Shown: one piece after another, positions 41,600 through 51,134 of the stretch
Layout of the letters: every line of letters begins with the position of its first letter
How positions within the stretch are numbered: position 1 is the first letter of the stretch
From: Planctomycetia bacterium
GTDB lineage: Bacteria > Planctomycetota > Planctomycetia > Pirellulales > PNKZ01
Assembly (NCBI GenBank): GCA_021413845.1
Contig: JAIOPP010000092.1
Location: forward strand, 1 to 64,000
Length of the DNA: 64,000 nt
Direction: 5' to 3'
Program-made: the position numbers and the translations under genes
The notes under the pieces: model-generated
The model's database searches: none
What the model was told of the DNA's origin: nothing
What the model saw: only the letters and a program-made list of their open reading frames with translations

Positions 41600-43711
41600 G
41601 TGGCAGAGAAATTTAATCCGTTGAAGTCGTGGCTCGGCATCAGCACGAGCGGCAAGCCCAGCTATTACGATTTGATCGGGCTCGCCAACTTCGAAACGGA
41701 ACCGCCGATCATCGCCGATGCCGCCGACAGCGCCATCGCGAAGGTTTCGGAAAATCTCGGCGGCGAGCATCATGCCGCCGCAGAAAAGCTCGTGCGCGAT
41801 CTGAAGGGATTGAAAGGGGTACTGCTCTCCGCCGACAAACGTCGCGCCTACGACGAGCAACTCCGCAACCAACTCGGCATCGCGGCGCCTCCGAAACCCG
41901 CCGCGCCGTTGTTGCCCGGCATGTCGCCTCATTCGCTCGAAGCGGCCGACTCGCCGACGATGATGCTCCCGCCCGGCGCGCTCTCCGCTTTGCGCAGCAG
42001 CCTGGATCAAGTTCTGAACTCCGCCCCTCCCGCAGCGCAGGGCTACGGCGCTCAGCCGAACTTCCCGCCGGGAAGCGCTCCGGCGCCGGCGTACGGTGCT
42101 CTTCCGCAAGGCGGTCTACCTCCGGGTGCTCCTCCGCAAGGCGCTCCTTCCTATGGTGCTCTTCCGCAAGGTGCTCCTCCTTACGGTGCTCCCGGATACG
42201 GAGCACCTGGATATGGCGGCCAACAGGCCGGTGCGCAGCCATACGGCGGACAAGCTTACGGCGCGCCGCAGCCGAACGGGCCGCAATATGGTGATCCGCA
42301 GTACGGCGGTCAGCAACCGCAGTATGGCGCTCCCGTCGGTCACGCCCCGAATCCGTATCAGCAACAAGCTCCTTACGGAGCCGATCCGAACGCAGGGTAC
42401 AACCCCAACGCCGGATACCCGAACAACGGCTACGGCGCTCCGATGGGTGCGGGCCCAATGGCACCGAATCAAGGCTTCGAGCAACCCGGCTTCGGCGGCA
42501 ATCCGTACGGTGCGCCTGGGATGGGCGGGCCTGCCATGGGTGGCCCGAACCTCGGCCTCGGCGGCCCGAGCCCGCTCCCCGGCGACCCGATGGGATTCAA
42601 CGCTCCTGCGCCGGCCGGTACGCTTCCGCGGGCTCCCGCTCCGCGCACTCGTGCGCGTGTCGCCGCTCCGGCGAAGTCGCAACTCTCGAACGTCACGCTG
42701 GCGCTGTTGGTTCTCGGCGGCGCGGCTGCCGTCCTGGCCGTCGTCATCATCGTCGTGCAAAAGAATAAGGGGAACAACCTCGCCGTCGCGATCAAAACGC
42801 CGACGCGCGACACGATGAACAAGCCTCTTCCGCCGATGCCGCCGGTCGCCGGCGTGCCGCTGCGAACTCCGTTCGAGGCGGGCCCGCCGAAGCCGCGCGC
42901 CAAGCTGCCGGGCGAAGACGTCGCCGTGAGCATCGACGTCTCGAAAGAGATGGACCGCCGCGAGCGCATGAACCAAGCGATGAACACGGACACCCTCGTC
43001 CCGAAAATGCTGCCTGAAGGGGCGAAGCCCGCCATGGGTACGCCGGCCGGCACCGTGCCTACGACGTCGTCGCCTCCGACAACCACGATGACCCCGGAGA
43101 AGAAGACGCCGGAACCGCTCGGAGGGGTCGATGGCTTGAAGGGGGTCGTCGTCGCGCAGGTCGCGATGGAGCCTGCCTTGCCGGAAGACGCCGTGCGGGC
43201 GAAGTCGGTGCCGACGATGCTCAAGGGAGGTCGGGCCTCGCTGCAAGCGCGCGACTACAACAAAGCGGAAGAGATGATCTTGCTCGCTCAGATCACGGCC
43301 GATACGCCGACGCTGGTGAAGCGGTCGATCGAACATGGCCGCGCGCTCGATCTGATGCGCGGCTTCTGGACCTCGGTGCGCGACGGAATCAAAACCCTTA
43401 AGGCCGGCGACGAAGTCACGCTCGCCGCCAAGACCGGCACGGTCGTCAAGCACGACGAAGTCTCGCTGGTCGTGAAGCTCGACGGCAAAGATGTGCCGCT
43501 GCTGATCGACAAGCTCGTGCCGGCCCTCGCCGTGCAGATGGCCGAACGGGCCATCGGCAAAGATGCTCCCGGCGCGAAGCTCGTCTTGGGAACTTTTCTC
43601 GTCCTCGATCAAGGCGCCGACCACGCGCGGGGTTTCACCCTGATCGACGAAGCCGCCGGGGGCGACATCATCGTCGGCGACTATCTGGAGATGCTCCAAG
43701 CGAAGGACTAA
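41600..43711 (+). CDS. large membrane protein with planctomycete J-like N-terminal module
   Basis: 703 aa from GTG 41600, seven bases after AGG. The N-terminus FNPLKSWLGISTSGKPSYYDLIGL and SADKRRAYDEQLR (about residues 5-95) is a J-domain-like module seen at the start of many planctomycete proteins, normally YHKWLGIPP...NHYRLLGI. A Gly/Pro/Gln/Tyr-rich stretch of about 200 residues follows, with near-repeats GALPQGAPPYGAPGYG. One transmembrane helix (about residues 372-392) leads to a C-terminal domain of 300 residues, mainly helical, containing SLQARDYNKAEEMILLAQ. Its HPD motif is not visible, so classical DnaJ activity is unlikely. Function unknown. Confidence 0.7.
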   Translation: MAEKFNPLKSWLGISTSGKPSYYDLIGLANFETEPPIIADAADSAIAKVSENLGGEHHAAAEKLVRDLKGLKGVLLSADKRRAYDEQLRNQLGIAAPPKPAAPLLPGMSPHSLEAADSPTMMLPPGALSALRSSLDQVLNSAPPAAQGYGAQPNFPPGSAPAPAYGALPQGGLPPGAPPQGAPSYGALPQGAPPYGAPGYGAPGYGGQQAGAQPYGGQAYGAPQPNGPQYGDPQYGGQQPQYGAPVGHAPNPYQQQAPYGADPNAGYNPNAGYPNNGYGAPMGAGPMAPNQGFEQPGFGGNPYGAPGMGGPAMGGPNLGLGGPSPLPGDPMGFNAPAPAGTLPRAPAPRTRARVAAPAKSQLSNVTLALLVLGGAAAVLAVVIIVVQKNKGNNLAVAIKTPTRDTMNKPLPPMPPVAGVPLRTPFEAGPPKPRAKLPGEDVAVSIDVSKEMDRRERMNQAMNTDTLVPKMLPEGAKPAMGTPAGTVPTTSSPPTTTMTPEKKTPEPLGGVDGLKGVVVAQVAMEPALPEDAVRAKSVPTMLKGGRASLQARDYNKAEEMILLAQITADTPTLVKRSIEHGRALDLMRGFWTSVRDGIKTLKAGDEVTLAAKTGTVVKHDEVSLVVKLDGKDVPLLIDKLVPALAVQMAERAIGKDAPGAKLVLGTFLVLDQGADHARGFTLIDEAAGGDIIVGDYLEMLQAKD

Positions 43712-43894
43712 GCGCCGGAGCGGCCCCCTTGTTCGAGCCGCCCCCGCTTCGCACGACCGCTACAATCGCACCGTCGCCCGGCTTGCAAGTGCCGTTGCGT
43801 GGTCGTCCGTACGGTACCGTAATCTCAACCTAGACTTGTGTCGAATCGGAGCGGCTTCGCACACCGCTCCCGAACTCTTCGCAAGGGGCATGTT

Positions 43895-44791
43895 GTGAAT
43901 TCGGCCGCCAGCACGTTGATTACCTACAATCCGGTCACGGTTTCCGCCGGCGACTCCCTCGCGCAAGTGCTGCGGCTGATGGAGGAATGCGAAACCCATC
44001 ACATTCCGGTCGTCGACGACGACTTTCACTTGCTCGGCATCATTTCCGATCTCGACGTCGCCCGCTGCCTCGAAGCAAGCGGCGGCGACGACCGCAATGC
44101 GAAGCCCGAGATTCGTTCGTCGTACGAAGACTCGCTGCTACAGCGCGAGCCGTTCGATGAATCGCTGCCGACCGCCGGCGACATGATGACGCGTACCGTT
44201 ACGGCGCTCGAGTCCGACCTGGCGCCGCTCGTCGCCTTGCAGTCGCTCTTGGCGAAGCGCTTTCATTCGATCCCGATCACCTGCGACGGCCGGCTCGCGG
44301 GCATCGTGACCTCTTCGGATTTCCTCCGTGAGTTCGCCGTGCTCGCTCCGACGACCGCGCGCACGCCGATCGCCCAGGCGATGTCTCCGTGGCGGCCGAC
44401 GATCGGCATCGAGGCCGGCTGCTTGGCCGCGCGGCAGATGATGGCTGCCCACCATGTCGACTTCCTCGGAGTCGCCGAAGGGGTTCGTCCGCGCGGCGTC
44501 CTCTCGCAACGCCGGCTGCGCCGCGCCAATCGCTTGGAAGTCATCGCCGACGGCTCGTTCGCCGGCGACGATTTGCTGCTGATGAACGACGTCGCTTCGA
44601 TCGGCGACTTGATGAGCGCCGAGCCGGAATCGATTCCCGCGCTTCGTTCGCTCGGCGAGGCGGCCGCCGTGCTCTACGAACGGAAACTCGACGGGCTCGC
44701 CGTGGTCGACGCCGCCGGGCAAGTAAAAGGAATGATCACCGAGACCGATCTGCTGCGAGCGCTGAGCCGCTCGCTCGCCCGCCACGCTTAG
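43895..44791 (+). CDS. protein of four CBS domains
   Basis: 298 aa from GTG 43895, preceded by AAGGGG with six bases between; an upstream GTG at 43838 would add 19 residues. Four CBS motifs are readable: LITYNPVTVSAGDSLAQVLR, MMTRTVTALESDLAPLVALQ, AMSPWRPTIGIEAGCLAARQ and LMSAEPESIPALRSLGEAAA, each followed by a G(I/V/M)I/V...D turn except the third, which is degenerate. Two Bateman modules that bind adenine nucleotides are expected; no catalytic domain is attached, so it is probably a regulatory sensor. Partner unknown. Confidence 0.85.
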   Translation: MNSAASTLITYNPVTVSAGDSLAQVLRLMEECETHHIPVVDDDFHLLGIISDLDVARCLEASGGDDRNAKPEIRSSYEDSLLQREPFDESLPTAGDMMTRTVTALESDLAPLVALQSLLAKRFHSIPITCDGRLAGIVTSSDFLREFAVLAPTTARTPIAQAMSPWRPTIGIEAGCLAARQMMAAHHVDFLGVAEGVRPRGVLSQRRLRRANRLEVIADGSFAGDDLLLMNDVASIGDLMSAEPESIPALRSLGEAAAVLYERKLDGLAVVDAAGQVKGMITETDLLRALSRSLARHA

Positions 44792-44932
44792 CCCGCCGGC
44801 TTCTCTAACGCCGATTTATCGAATTCGAAATTCGACAGAGCGAGCGGCATCCGTTATCATCCCCGCCGTCGGCAAGTGTTGCGCGCGTCGCGTCGACGTC
44901 GCGATTTCGCCCTCGGATAAGGATGCAGCATC

Positions 44933-47386
44933 ATGGCAGCCGCCGGACTTTCCGAATTCGTCGTCGTTCTCTTACTTCTCTTCGGCGGCCACGGCGCGAT
45001 CCCGGTCGGCGTTCCGCTCCCGCCCGACGCCGGCTTGCAATCGGCCGTTCCGCCGAAAGCTCTCGTCTATGTCTCACACTCCGGCAGCACCGCGCCGGAC
45101 GCGAAGAGCACGAACCAGATCGAGCAATTGCTTGCCGAACCGGAGATTCAAGGTTTCCTCGGAGAAGTGAAACGGCTCATCGACGAAGGACTGAAACGCG
45201 TTCCGGCGAACAACGAGAAGGAAAAGATCCTCACGGCCGCGCTGCCCGTCATCGGCAAGACGCTGCTCGTCCGGCCGAGCATGTTCTATCTGTCCGAAGT
45301 GAAAGTGCCCCCGGAGCAGCCGACCGGTAACGCGGCCTTTGTCGTCGCGGCGGGAGATCAGGTCGAACCGCTCACGGCCGCGCTCGAAGAACTCGAACGC
45401 TTGCTCTTGATGAACGTGCCGCCGAATCAAACGATCGAGCGCACCGAAGTCGGCGGCGCCAAGCTGCACAAAATGCCGATGCCCCCCGGCGCGCCGCCGG
45501 TCGTCTGGGGTGTGAAAGATCAGTATGTGTTCATCGCCGTCGGCGAGCAGGAAGCCGAGACCATCGTCGCACGGCTGACCGCGAAAGCCGCCCCGCCCGA
45601 ATGGCTCGCGCAACTGCAAGCCGAACTCGATCTGAAACGGACGAGCGGCCTCTTCTACTTCAATGCTCAAGCCGTGATTGCGCAGGCCGAACCACTCTTG
45701 AAGCAATTCGCTCGCGCACCGCCGCCGCTCGACGACGTCTCGAAGCTGCTCGACATCTCCGGCCTGCGCCACTTGAAGCACATCGCGCTGGCCGCAGGGC
45801 TCAACGACACCGTCGCGGTCTCGAAGGTGCTCATCGCCCACGACGGCACCACGGCCGGGCTCTTAGACATCGGCCAAGCGAAGCCCCTGACCGCAGCCGA
45901 TTTCAAAACGATTCCGCGCAATGCCGATATCGCGTTCGTCGGCCGCTTCGCCCCGCAAGGGATGTATGCTCGCCTGCTCGAGCTCGTCGAAAAGGTCGAG
46001 CCGGGCGTTCGCAAGAAGACCGAAGCGCAACTCGCGGAAGCCGACGAGCAACTCGGGTTCAGCATCCAAAACGATCTGCTGGCCGGGCTCGGCGATACCT
46101 GGACCTTTTACAACTCGTCGGAAGAGGGAGGCTTGCTTCTCACCGGCCTGTGCGCCTCGGTCGGCGTGCGCGATCAAGCGAAACTCGAAAAGGTGATTGA
46201 ACAAGCGCTCCGCATTATCGCGGCCCAAGTAAGAACGCGCGACGATCAGCCGGCGTTCGGCGTTCGCAAGACCGAAGTCGACGGCAAGACGATCTCCTTC
46301 ATTCAAGTCACGGCCGAAGTCTCGCCGGTCGCTCCGGCTTGGTGCTTCACGGACGATCGCCTCATCTTCGCGCTCTCGCCGCAGATGGTTCGCGCCAGTA
46401 TTTCGCGGCCAGAGTCGGAGGGCTCGCTCGGCGATATCGCGGAGGTGGCCGAGCACCTCAAGACGGGCGACGTCACGAGCCTCAGCTATTCCGACACGAC
46501 GCTGTTGCTGCGCTTCGGCTATTCGTATGCCCAATATATCGCCACGCTCGGCGCGAGCGCTTTGGAGAAAGAGATCGGCATTCGGACCGACATCTCGAAG
46601 TTTCCTTCGCTCGGATCGATTCGTCGCCACATGCGGCCGGCGGTCTCCGTCACGCGGCAAACCAAAACCGGCATCCTCCTCGAGTCGTACGCGACGGGCC
46701 CTTCGATCGACGCCGTTACGGTGCCGTTCGTCGTCGGCGCGGGAGCGGGCCTCTTGGTTCCTGCGGTTCAGAAAGCTCGCGAGACCGCGGCTTCGGCTTC
46801 GTCGTTGAACAATCTTCGGCAGATCACGCTCGCGATGATCTTGTATGCCACCGAGAAGGGAACGCTTCCTCCGCGCGTGATCAAAAGCCCCGCAGGAAAG
46901 CCCCTCTTGAGTTGGCGCGTCGCCATTCTGCCGTATCTGGATGAGAACGCACTCTACGAGCAATTCCACTTGGACGAACCGTGGGACAGCGAGCACAACA
47001 AGACGCTGCTCAAGCTTATGCCGAAAGCCTACGCGCATCCCGGCGCCGGCGGCCGGCCCGGAGCGAGCAACACGCAGTACCAAATTCCGACGGGCAAGGG
47101 AACGGTGTACGACGCGTCTCAACCACCGAAGCTCGAAGACGGCAAAGCCTTCGGGGAAGGGACCTCGAACACGATCTTGATCGTCGAAACAAGCGCAGAG
47201 AAACAAGTGCCGTGGAGCAAACCCGACGACATTACCCTCACTTCCGAGAGTCCGGCGGACGATCTCAACAGAAACCGCAACGGAACGATCAACGTCGGCT
47301 TTGCCGACGGCTCCGTTCGCGGCCATACGATTTACGATCTCGAAGCGCTCCGCAGCGCGCTGTTTCCGCGAGCGGAACAGCCCTGA
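44933..47386 (+). CDS. 817-aa protein with internal pilin-like helix and C-terminal DUF1559 domain
   Basis: The N-terminal signal-type helix (about 5-22) is followed by about 560 residues without a recognised domain, mostly alpha/beta. At about 600-640 lies GAGAGLLVPAVQKARETAAS and SLNNLRQITLAMILYATEKG, the hallmark that in ordinary DUF1559 (prepilin-like) proteins sits near the N-terminus. The DUF1559 domain follows to the end with PYLDENALYEQFHLDEPWDS and NVGFADGSVRGHTIY. So a long unknown module has been placed before the pilin-like helix. An exported, membrane-associated protein is inferred. Neighbouring genes give no further clue. Confidence 0.8.
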   Translation: MAAAGLSEFVVVLLLLFGGHGAIPVGVPLPPDAGLQSAVPPKALVYVSHSGSTAPDAKSTNQIEQLLAEPEIQGFLGEVKRLIDEGLKRVPANNEKEKILTAALPVIGKTLLVRPSMFYLSEVKVPPEQPTGNAAFVVAAGDQVEPLTAALEELERLLLMNVPPNQTIERTEVGGAKLHKMPMPPGAPPVVWGVKDQYVFIAVGEQEAETIVARLTAKAAPPEWLAQLQAELDLKRTSGLFYFNAQAVIAQAEPLLKQFARAPPPLDDVSKLLDISGLRHLKHIALAAGLNDTVAVSKVLIAHDGTTAGLLDIGQAKPLTAADFKTIPRNADIAFVGRFAPQGMYARLLELVEKVEPGVRKKTEAQLAEADEQLGFSIQNDLLAGLGDTWTFYNSSEEGGLLLTGLCASVGVRDQAKLEKVIEQALRIIAAQVRTRDDQPAFGVRKTEVDGKTISFIQVTAEVSPVAPAWCFTDDRLIFALSPQMVRASISRPESEGSLGDIAEVAEHLKTGDVTSLSYSDTTLLLRFGYSYAQYIATLGASALEKEIGIRTDISKFPSLGSIRRHMRPAVSVTRQTKTGILLESYATGPSIDAVTVPFVVGAGAGLLVPAVQKARETAASASSLNNLRQITLAMILYATEKGTLPPRVIKSPAGKPLLSWRVAILPYLDENALYEQFHLDEPWDSEHNKTLLKLMPKAYAHPGAGGRPGASNTQYQIPTGKGTVYDASQPPKLEDGKAFGEGTSNTILIVETSAEKQVPWSKPDDITLTSESPADDLNRNRNGTINVGFADGSVRGHTIYDLEALRSALFPRAEQP

Positions 47387-47675
47387 TTCTTCGATCCGTT
47401 CGAGCCTTACCAAGGTCGTAGACCGCATGCAAGCGTCGGCTGGCGCGATATTCCGCGCCGGCGATCTTGCGGCGGAATAATCGGTATAATCGACATCGCA
47501 GGCGATCTCGAATCGCAAGCGGCAACCTACAATTGCTTGCTGGAATTCGCGCGCGAGCACGGGCTTCGTCCCCCCGACGGTTCGACTCGCGGTGTTTCCG
47601 GATGTTGCTCTACAATCAGTTCGGCGGCGGTAGGCGGCACCGTCGAACACTTCCCCTTCATTAGGTCCGCTCGTT

Positions 47676-50600
47676 ATGGAAACGCAGGGCGTCTGGGGCG
47701 TCACGAACGCCGAACTCGAGACCGCGGTCGCTGCCGTTGATTCGGCGGCGTTCCTCGTGCCGCCGCGCATCGTGCGCCGCGTCTTGCGCCACGACCGTCA
47801 GCTCAGCGACTCGGGCCTCCGTCTGCCTCATCGCAAGATCTTCTTCGTGCGTCGCGACTCGCTACTCGAGGTCGTCGAACCGGAAGAACTCGGCCTCGGT
47901 TCGCCGGCCGATGTTCCAGAGATGTCGATTTTGCTCGCGCGTCCCGAGGCCGAGCAGTTGTCGGCCACGACACGCCCGCGCGTATTGCTCAAGTATTGGC
48001 GGCTGCTGTTCCACGGTCGGGTGCATGTCGAATTCGAAAAACTGATCGCCTCCGAGCAGCTGACGCCGACGATCGTTCGCCGCCGCATCGCCGAGATCGG
48101 ACGCTTGGAGTTCGAAGAAATCCGGACGATGCTCAAGCAGGAAAACCTGCTGCTGCCGCCGGTCGACGAGACCTCGACCTACGTCGAGTTCGCGGCCGTG
48201 TATTTGGAATTGAAATACTTCGCGCCGCGCCTACTGAGCGATTACTTCCCCTCGATCCGCGACTGGGCGAAGATCGACGCCCTGATCGCCGTCGATTTCA
48301 ACGGCCCGCAATGGTTCGAGGCGACCCGACTTCCCGGCGCCCCGGAACCGCACGAACAGACGATCGAAGACGAAGAAGCGCTGACGGTCCGCCGCATCGA
48401 TCCGGCGGCGACGAATCCGCGCAAACAGTCGGAACGGCTCTATTGCCGCTTGATGAACTTGGCCGACAGCTCGCGCGTGCGCGGCAACGACGTGCGCTCG
48501 TCGATCATGCGCTGGTGGGCCGCGCTGCGCATCGGGCCGAAGCTGGCGCGCACGGCGCGCGAACAAGGCCGCGAAGACCTGCATCATTTGGCCGACCGGC
48601 TCGCGCTCGCGGTCGGCATGCCCGAAGCCGAACGAGCGGCCTGGGGCGAGTTGCTCGCGGAGTTGCTTCCCGTAGCGGCGCGCGGCATCTGGTCTCCGGA
48701 AACTCGCTTTCTCTACGACTTGCAGAAAGTCTGCCTCGATCACGAACGGGGCATCTTCCAACTCGACGTCGTCGGCTGGCTGCGCAGCTTCGGGCGGGCG
48801 CCGCTCAAACGCGAATTGCCCAACCAGCGCGAGGTGCTCATCTCGAAGCATCTGCGCGGCGCGCTCTATCGCATGCCGTCGCTGCGTATGACGGGCATGC
48901 TGCGCGATCGGCTGACTTCGCTGCTCCGCATCACGGTCGAACGGGCCGAGCGCGAGCTGCGCGACACGATGCGCCCTCGGCTGGAGCAAGCCCTTGATGA
49001 AGTCGGCCTCACGCCGACGAACCGGCCGGAGATCGTGGCGCGGAAAAAGCTGACCGAAGAACTTCTCGATCGGATCGTGAAACGCGGCTTCTTCAACCTC
49101 GGCGACTTGCGCGATGCCGTTTCGCACAACAATCTGAAACTCCGCGACATCACGGAGTGGAGCGAGCTCTGGAGCGGCGACGAAGCCCTCCGCGCCGACG
49201 CCACGCTCGGCCGGCGGCTCGACGGCGTTTATCGGCGGGGCGAGTTGTATCGGCGGATTCCGCAATGGCTCAGCTCGGCCGCGTTCGGCACGAAGCCGGG
49301 GCGATTCGTGACGAAATACGGCATCATCCCGTTCGGCGGTGCATATATCCTGCTGGAGTTCCTCCAGCATTTGGTGCATGAATTCATGCACCACGTCGTT
49401 CACAAGCATCACGAGCCGGGCCAAGTAAAGCATCTGCATTTGCTCAACGGTTATACCGTCGGCCTGCTCGGCATCTTCATCATCTTGCTCTACTCTCCGA
49501 ACTTTCGTGCAGGCTGCGGCGAGGTGCTCGGAGCGATCGGCCGGCTGCTGGCCGACCTGTTCGTCGCGTGGCCGAGGCGCGTCTTGCAGGCCGATCTCGT
49601 GCGGCAATTCATGCGCACGTCCCTCTATCGCGCCCTCCAGCAATACTTCTTTAAGCCGCTCGTTTCGACGATCGTCCTCGCGCTGCTGCTCTCGATCGCG
49701 CAGCTGCGCGTATTGTCGTGGAAGGAGCTGGGGCTCGTCTTTCTCGTCGCCAATTTGCTGGTCAACTCGAAGTGGGGTCGGGCCGTCGACGAATGGCTGA
49801 CCGATCTCGCGCACCGCTCTTGGCACCAACTCCGGTTGCGCGTCTTCACGACGGTGCTGCATGCCGTCATGGAGTTCTTTCATGAAGCGCTCGAAGCGAT
49901 GGAACGCTTGCTGTATGCCGTCGACGAATGGCTCCGTTTCCGCACCGGCGAGTCGCGGCTTGCCACCGGCGGCAAGGCCGTGCTGGCTTTCTTCTGGTTC
50001 TTCATCAACTACGTCGTGCGCTTCGCGGTGACGCTATTGATCGAGCCGCAGATCAATCCGATCAAGCACTTCCCGGTCGTTACGGTATCGCACAAGATCA
50101 TCCTCCCGCTCGCGATCACGACCTCGGCAAGCACCGTTCCCTCGGCCCTCGGCGGCCTGCTGATTTGGCTATTCGGCATGCAAATCGAAACGGCGAACTT
50201 CGTCGCCGCGAGCGTCGTATGGCTGATTCCGGGCATCTTCGGCTATGCGGCGTGGGAGCTTCGGAGCAATTGGAGTCTGTACGAAGCGAATCGTTCGCCG
50301 AACCTGAAACCGGTCGTCGTAGGCGATCACGGCGAGTCGATCGTAAGGCTCTTGCGCGCGGGCTTCCACTCGGGCACCGTGCCGAAAACCTTCGCCCGGC
50401 TGCGTCGCGCCGACCGTAAGGCGCAAGCGATCGGAGCATGGGACGCGCCGCGCAAATATCGAGGCCGGCTCGAAGAGGTTTGCGAATCGGTCGAGAAGTT
50501 CGTCGAGCGCGACTTGATCGAGCTCTTGTCGATGAGCGAGCATTGCCGCACGCTCGGGCTTGAGCTCGAGCAGGCGACCATGGGAATCACGCATCTTAGG

Positions 50601-51098
50601 ATCTCACTTTCCGGCCATGCCGAATACGGTGAACCACTCGTGATCACGCTGCAAGAAAAAGCCGGCTGGCTGATCGCGCGGATGGAAGTGCCGCAGTGGT
50701 ACGACCGGCTTTCGGTCGAGCAAACCCGCACGCTGACGATCGCCGTGATGGGCTTCTATAAGATGTGCGGAGTCGACTTCGTACACGAACAGATAGAGAA
50801 GCGCTTCGTTCCCGAACTTCCGCGCTACGACTTCAACGAACGAGGCTTGGTCGTTTGGACCGATCCGGAAGGGGAGCCCGAAGCGACGTACGACCTGCGC
50901 CGTCGCAACGACGCGGAGCAATTGGTCTCCCCTTCGGTGCCCTGTGCGCTGCCGACCTTGGACCGCCAACGCTTGTTCTTCGCCTCGGCTCCGATCCGCT
51001 GGACGCAATGGGTCGAGATGTGGGACCGCGAAGGCCAGCTTTCTACGGCCGACGCGGGGACCATCGTCGCGATCCGATCCGCCACGCCCGGTCAGTAG
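47676..51098 (+). CDS. 1140-aa integral membrane protein of unknown family with HExxH
   Basis: Not recognised. Residues 1-520 are soluble, rich in Arg, Leu and Glu. A membrane region of about 350 residues follows, with roughly six hydrophobic segments between residues 545 and 890. Inside it is LVHEFMHHVVHKHHEPG, where HEFMH (568-572) fits the zinc-protease pattern HExxH and further histidines follow. The C-terminal 230 residues are soluble (ISLSGHAEYGEPLVITLQEK). A metalloprotease or another metal protein is possible but no third ligand or M50-type NPDG motif is obvious. There is no strong ribosome site; the ATG at 47676 is the first good Met. Upstream 47387-47675 contains TATAAT at 47485-47490 but no suitable -35. 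Confidence 0.6.
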   Translation: METQGVWGVTNAELETAVAAVDSAAFLVPPRIVRRVLRHDRQLSDSGLRLPHRKIFFVRRDSLLEVVEPEELGLGSPADVPEMSILLARPEAEQLSATTRPRVLLKYWRLLFHGRVHVEFEKLIASEQLTPTIVRRRIAEIGRLEFEEIRTMLKQENLLLPPVDETSTYVEFAAVYLELKYFAPRLLSDYFPSIRDWAKIDALIAVDFNGPQWFEATRLPGAPEPHEQTIEDEEALTVRRIDPAATNPRKQSERLYCRLMNLADSSRVRGNDVRSSIMRWWAALRIGPKLARTAREQGREDLHHLADRLALAVGMPEAERAAWGELLAELLPVAARGIWSPETRFLYDLQKVCLDHERGIFQLDVVGWLRSFGRAPLKRELPNQREVLISKHLRGALYRMPSLRMTGMLRDRLTSLLRITVERAERELRDTMRPRLEQALDEVGLTPTNRPEIVARKKLTEELLDRIVKRGFFNLGDLRDAVSHNNLKLRDITEWSELWSGDEALRADATLGRRLDGVYRRGELYRRIPQWLSSAAFGTKPGRFVTKYGIIPFGGAYILLEFLQHLVHEFMHHVVHKHHEPGQVKHLHLLNGYTVGLLGIFIILLYSPNFRAGCGEVLGAIGRLLADLFVAWPRRVLQADLVRQFMRTSLYRALQQYFFKPLVSTIVLALLLSIAQLRVLSWKELGLVFLVANLLVNSKWGRAVDEWLTDLAHRSWHQLRLRVFTTVLHAVMEFFHEALEAMERLLYAVDEWLRFRTGESRLATGGKAVLAFFWFFINYVVRFAVTLLIEPQINPIKHFPVVTVSHKIILPLAITTSASTVPSALGGLLIWLFGMQIETANFVAASVVWLIPGIFGYAAWELRSNWSLYEANRSPNLKPVVVGDHGESIVRLLRAGFHSGTVPKTFARLRRADRKAQAIGAWDAPRKYRGRLEEVCESVEKFVERDLIELLSMSEHCRTLGLELEQATMGITHLRISLSGHAEYGEPLVITLQEKAGWLIARMEVPQWYDRLSVEQTRTLTIAVMGFYKMCGVDFVHEQIEKRFVPELPRYDFNERGLVVWTDPEGEPEATYDLRRRNDAEQLVSPSVPCALPTLDRQRLFFASAPIRWTQWVEMWDREGQLSTADAGTIVAIRSATPGQ

Positions 51099-51134
51099 CT
51101 TGGGCGGGGAGCGTCGATTCCGTTCGCCCGGCGG

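Noticed and set aside
42116-43699. 527-codon minus-strand frame opposite the J-like gene
   Set aside because: Its low-complexity Arg/His runs reflect the Gly/Pro repeats on the other strand.
47485-47490. TATAAT as a promoter for the 1140-aa gene
   Set aside because: No -35 hexamer at suitable distance was found, so it was only mentioned under the gene.
45863-47770. 635-codon minus-strand frame opposite the DUF1559 gene
   Set aside because: Composition is Arg/Ala-rich and patternless; the + strand frame has clear domains.
48231-49883. 550-codon minus-strand frame inside the 1140-aa gene
   Set aside because: It is a mirror of the coding frame with no hydrophobic or motif pattern of its own.
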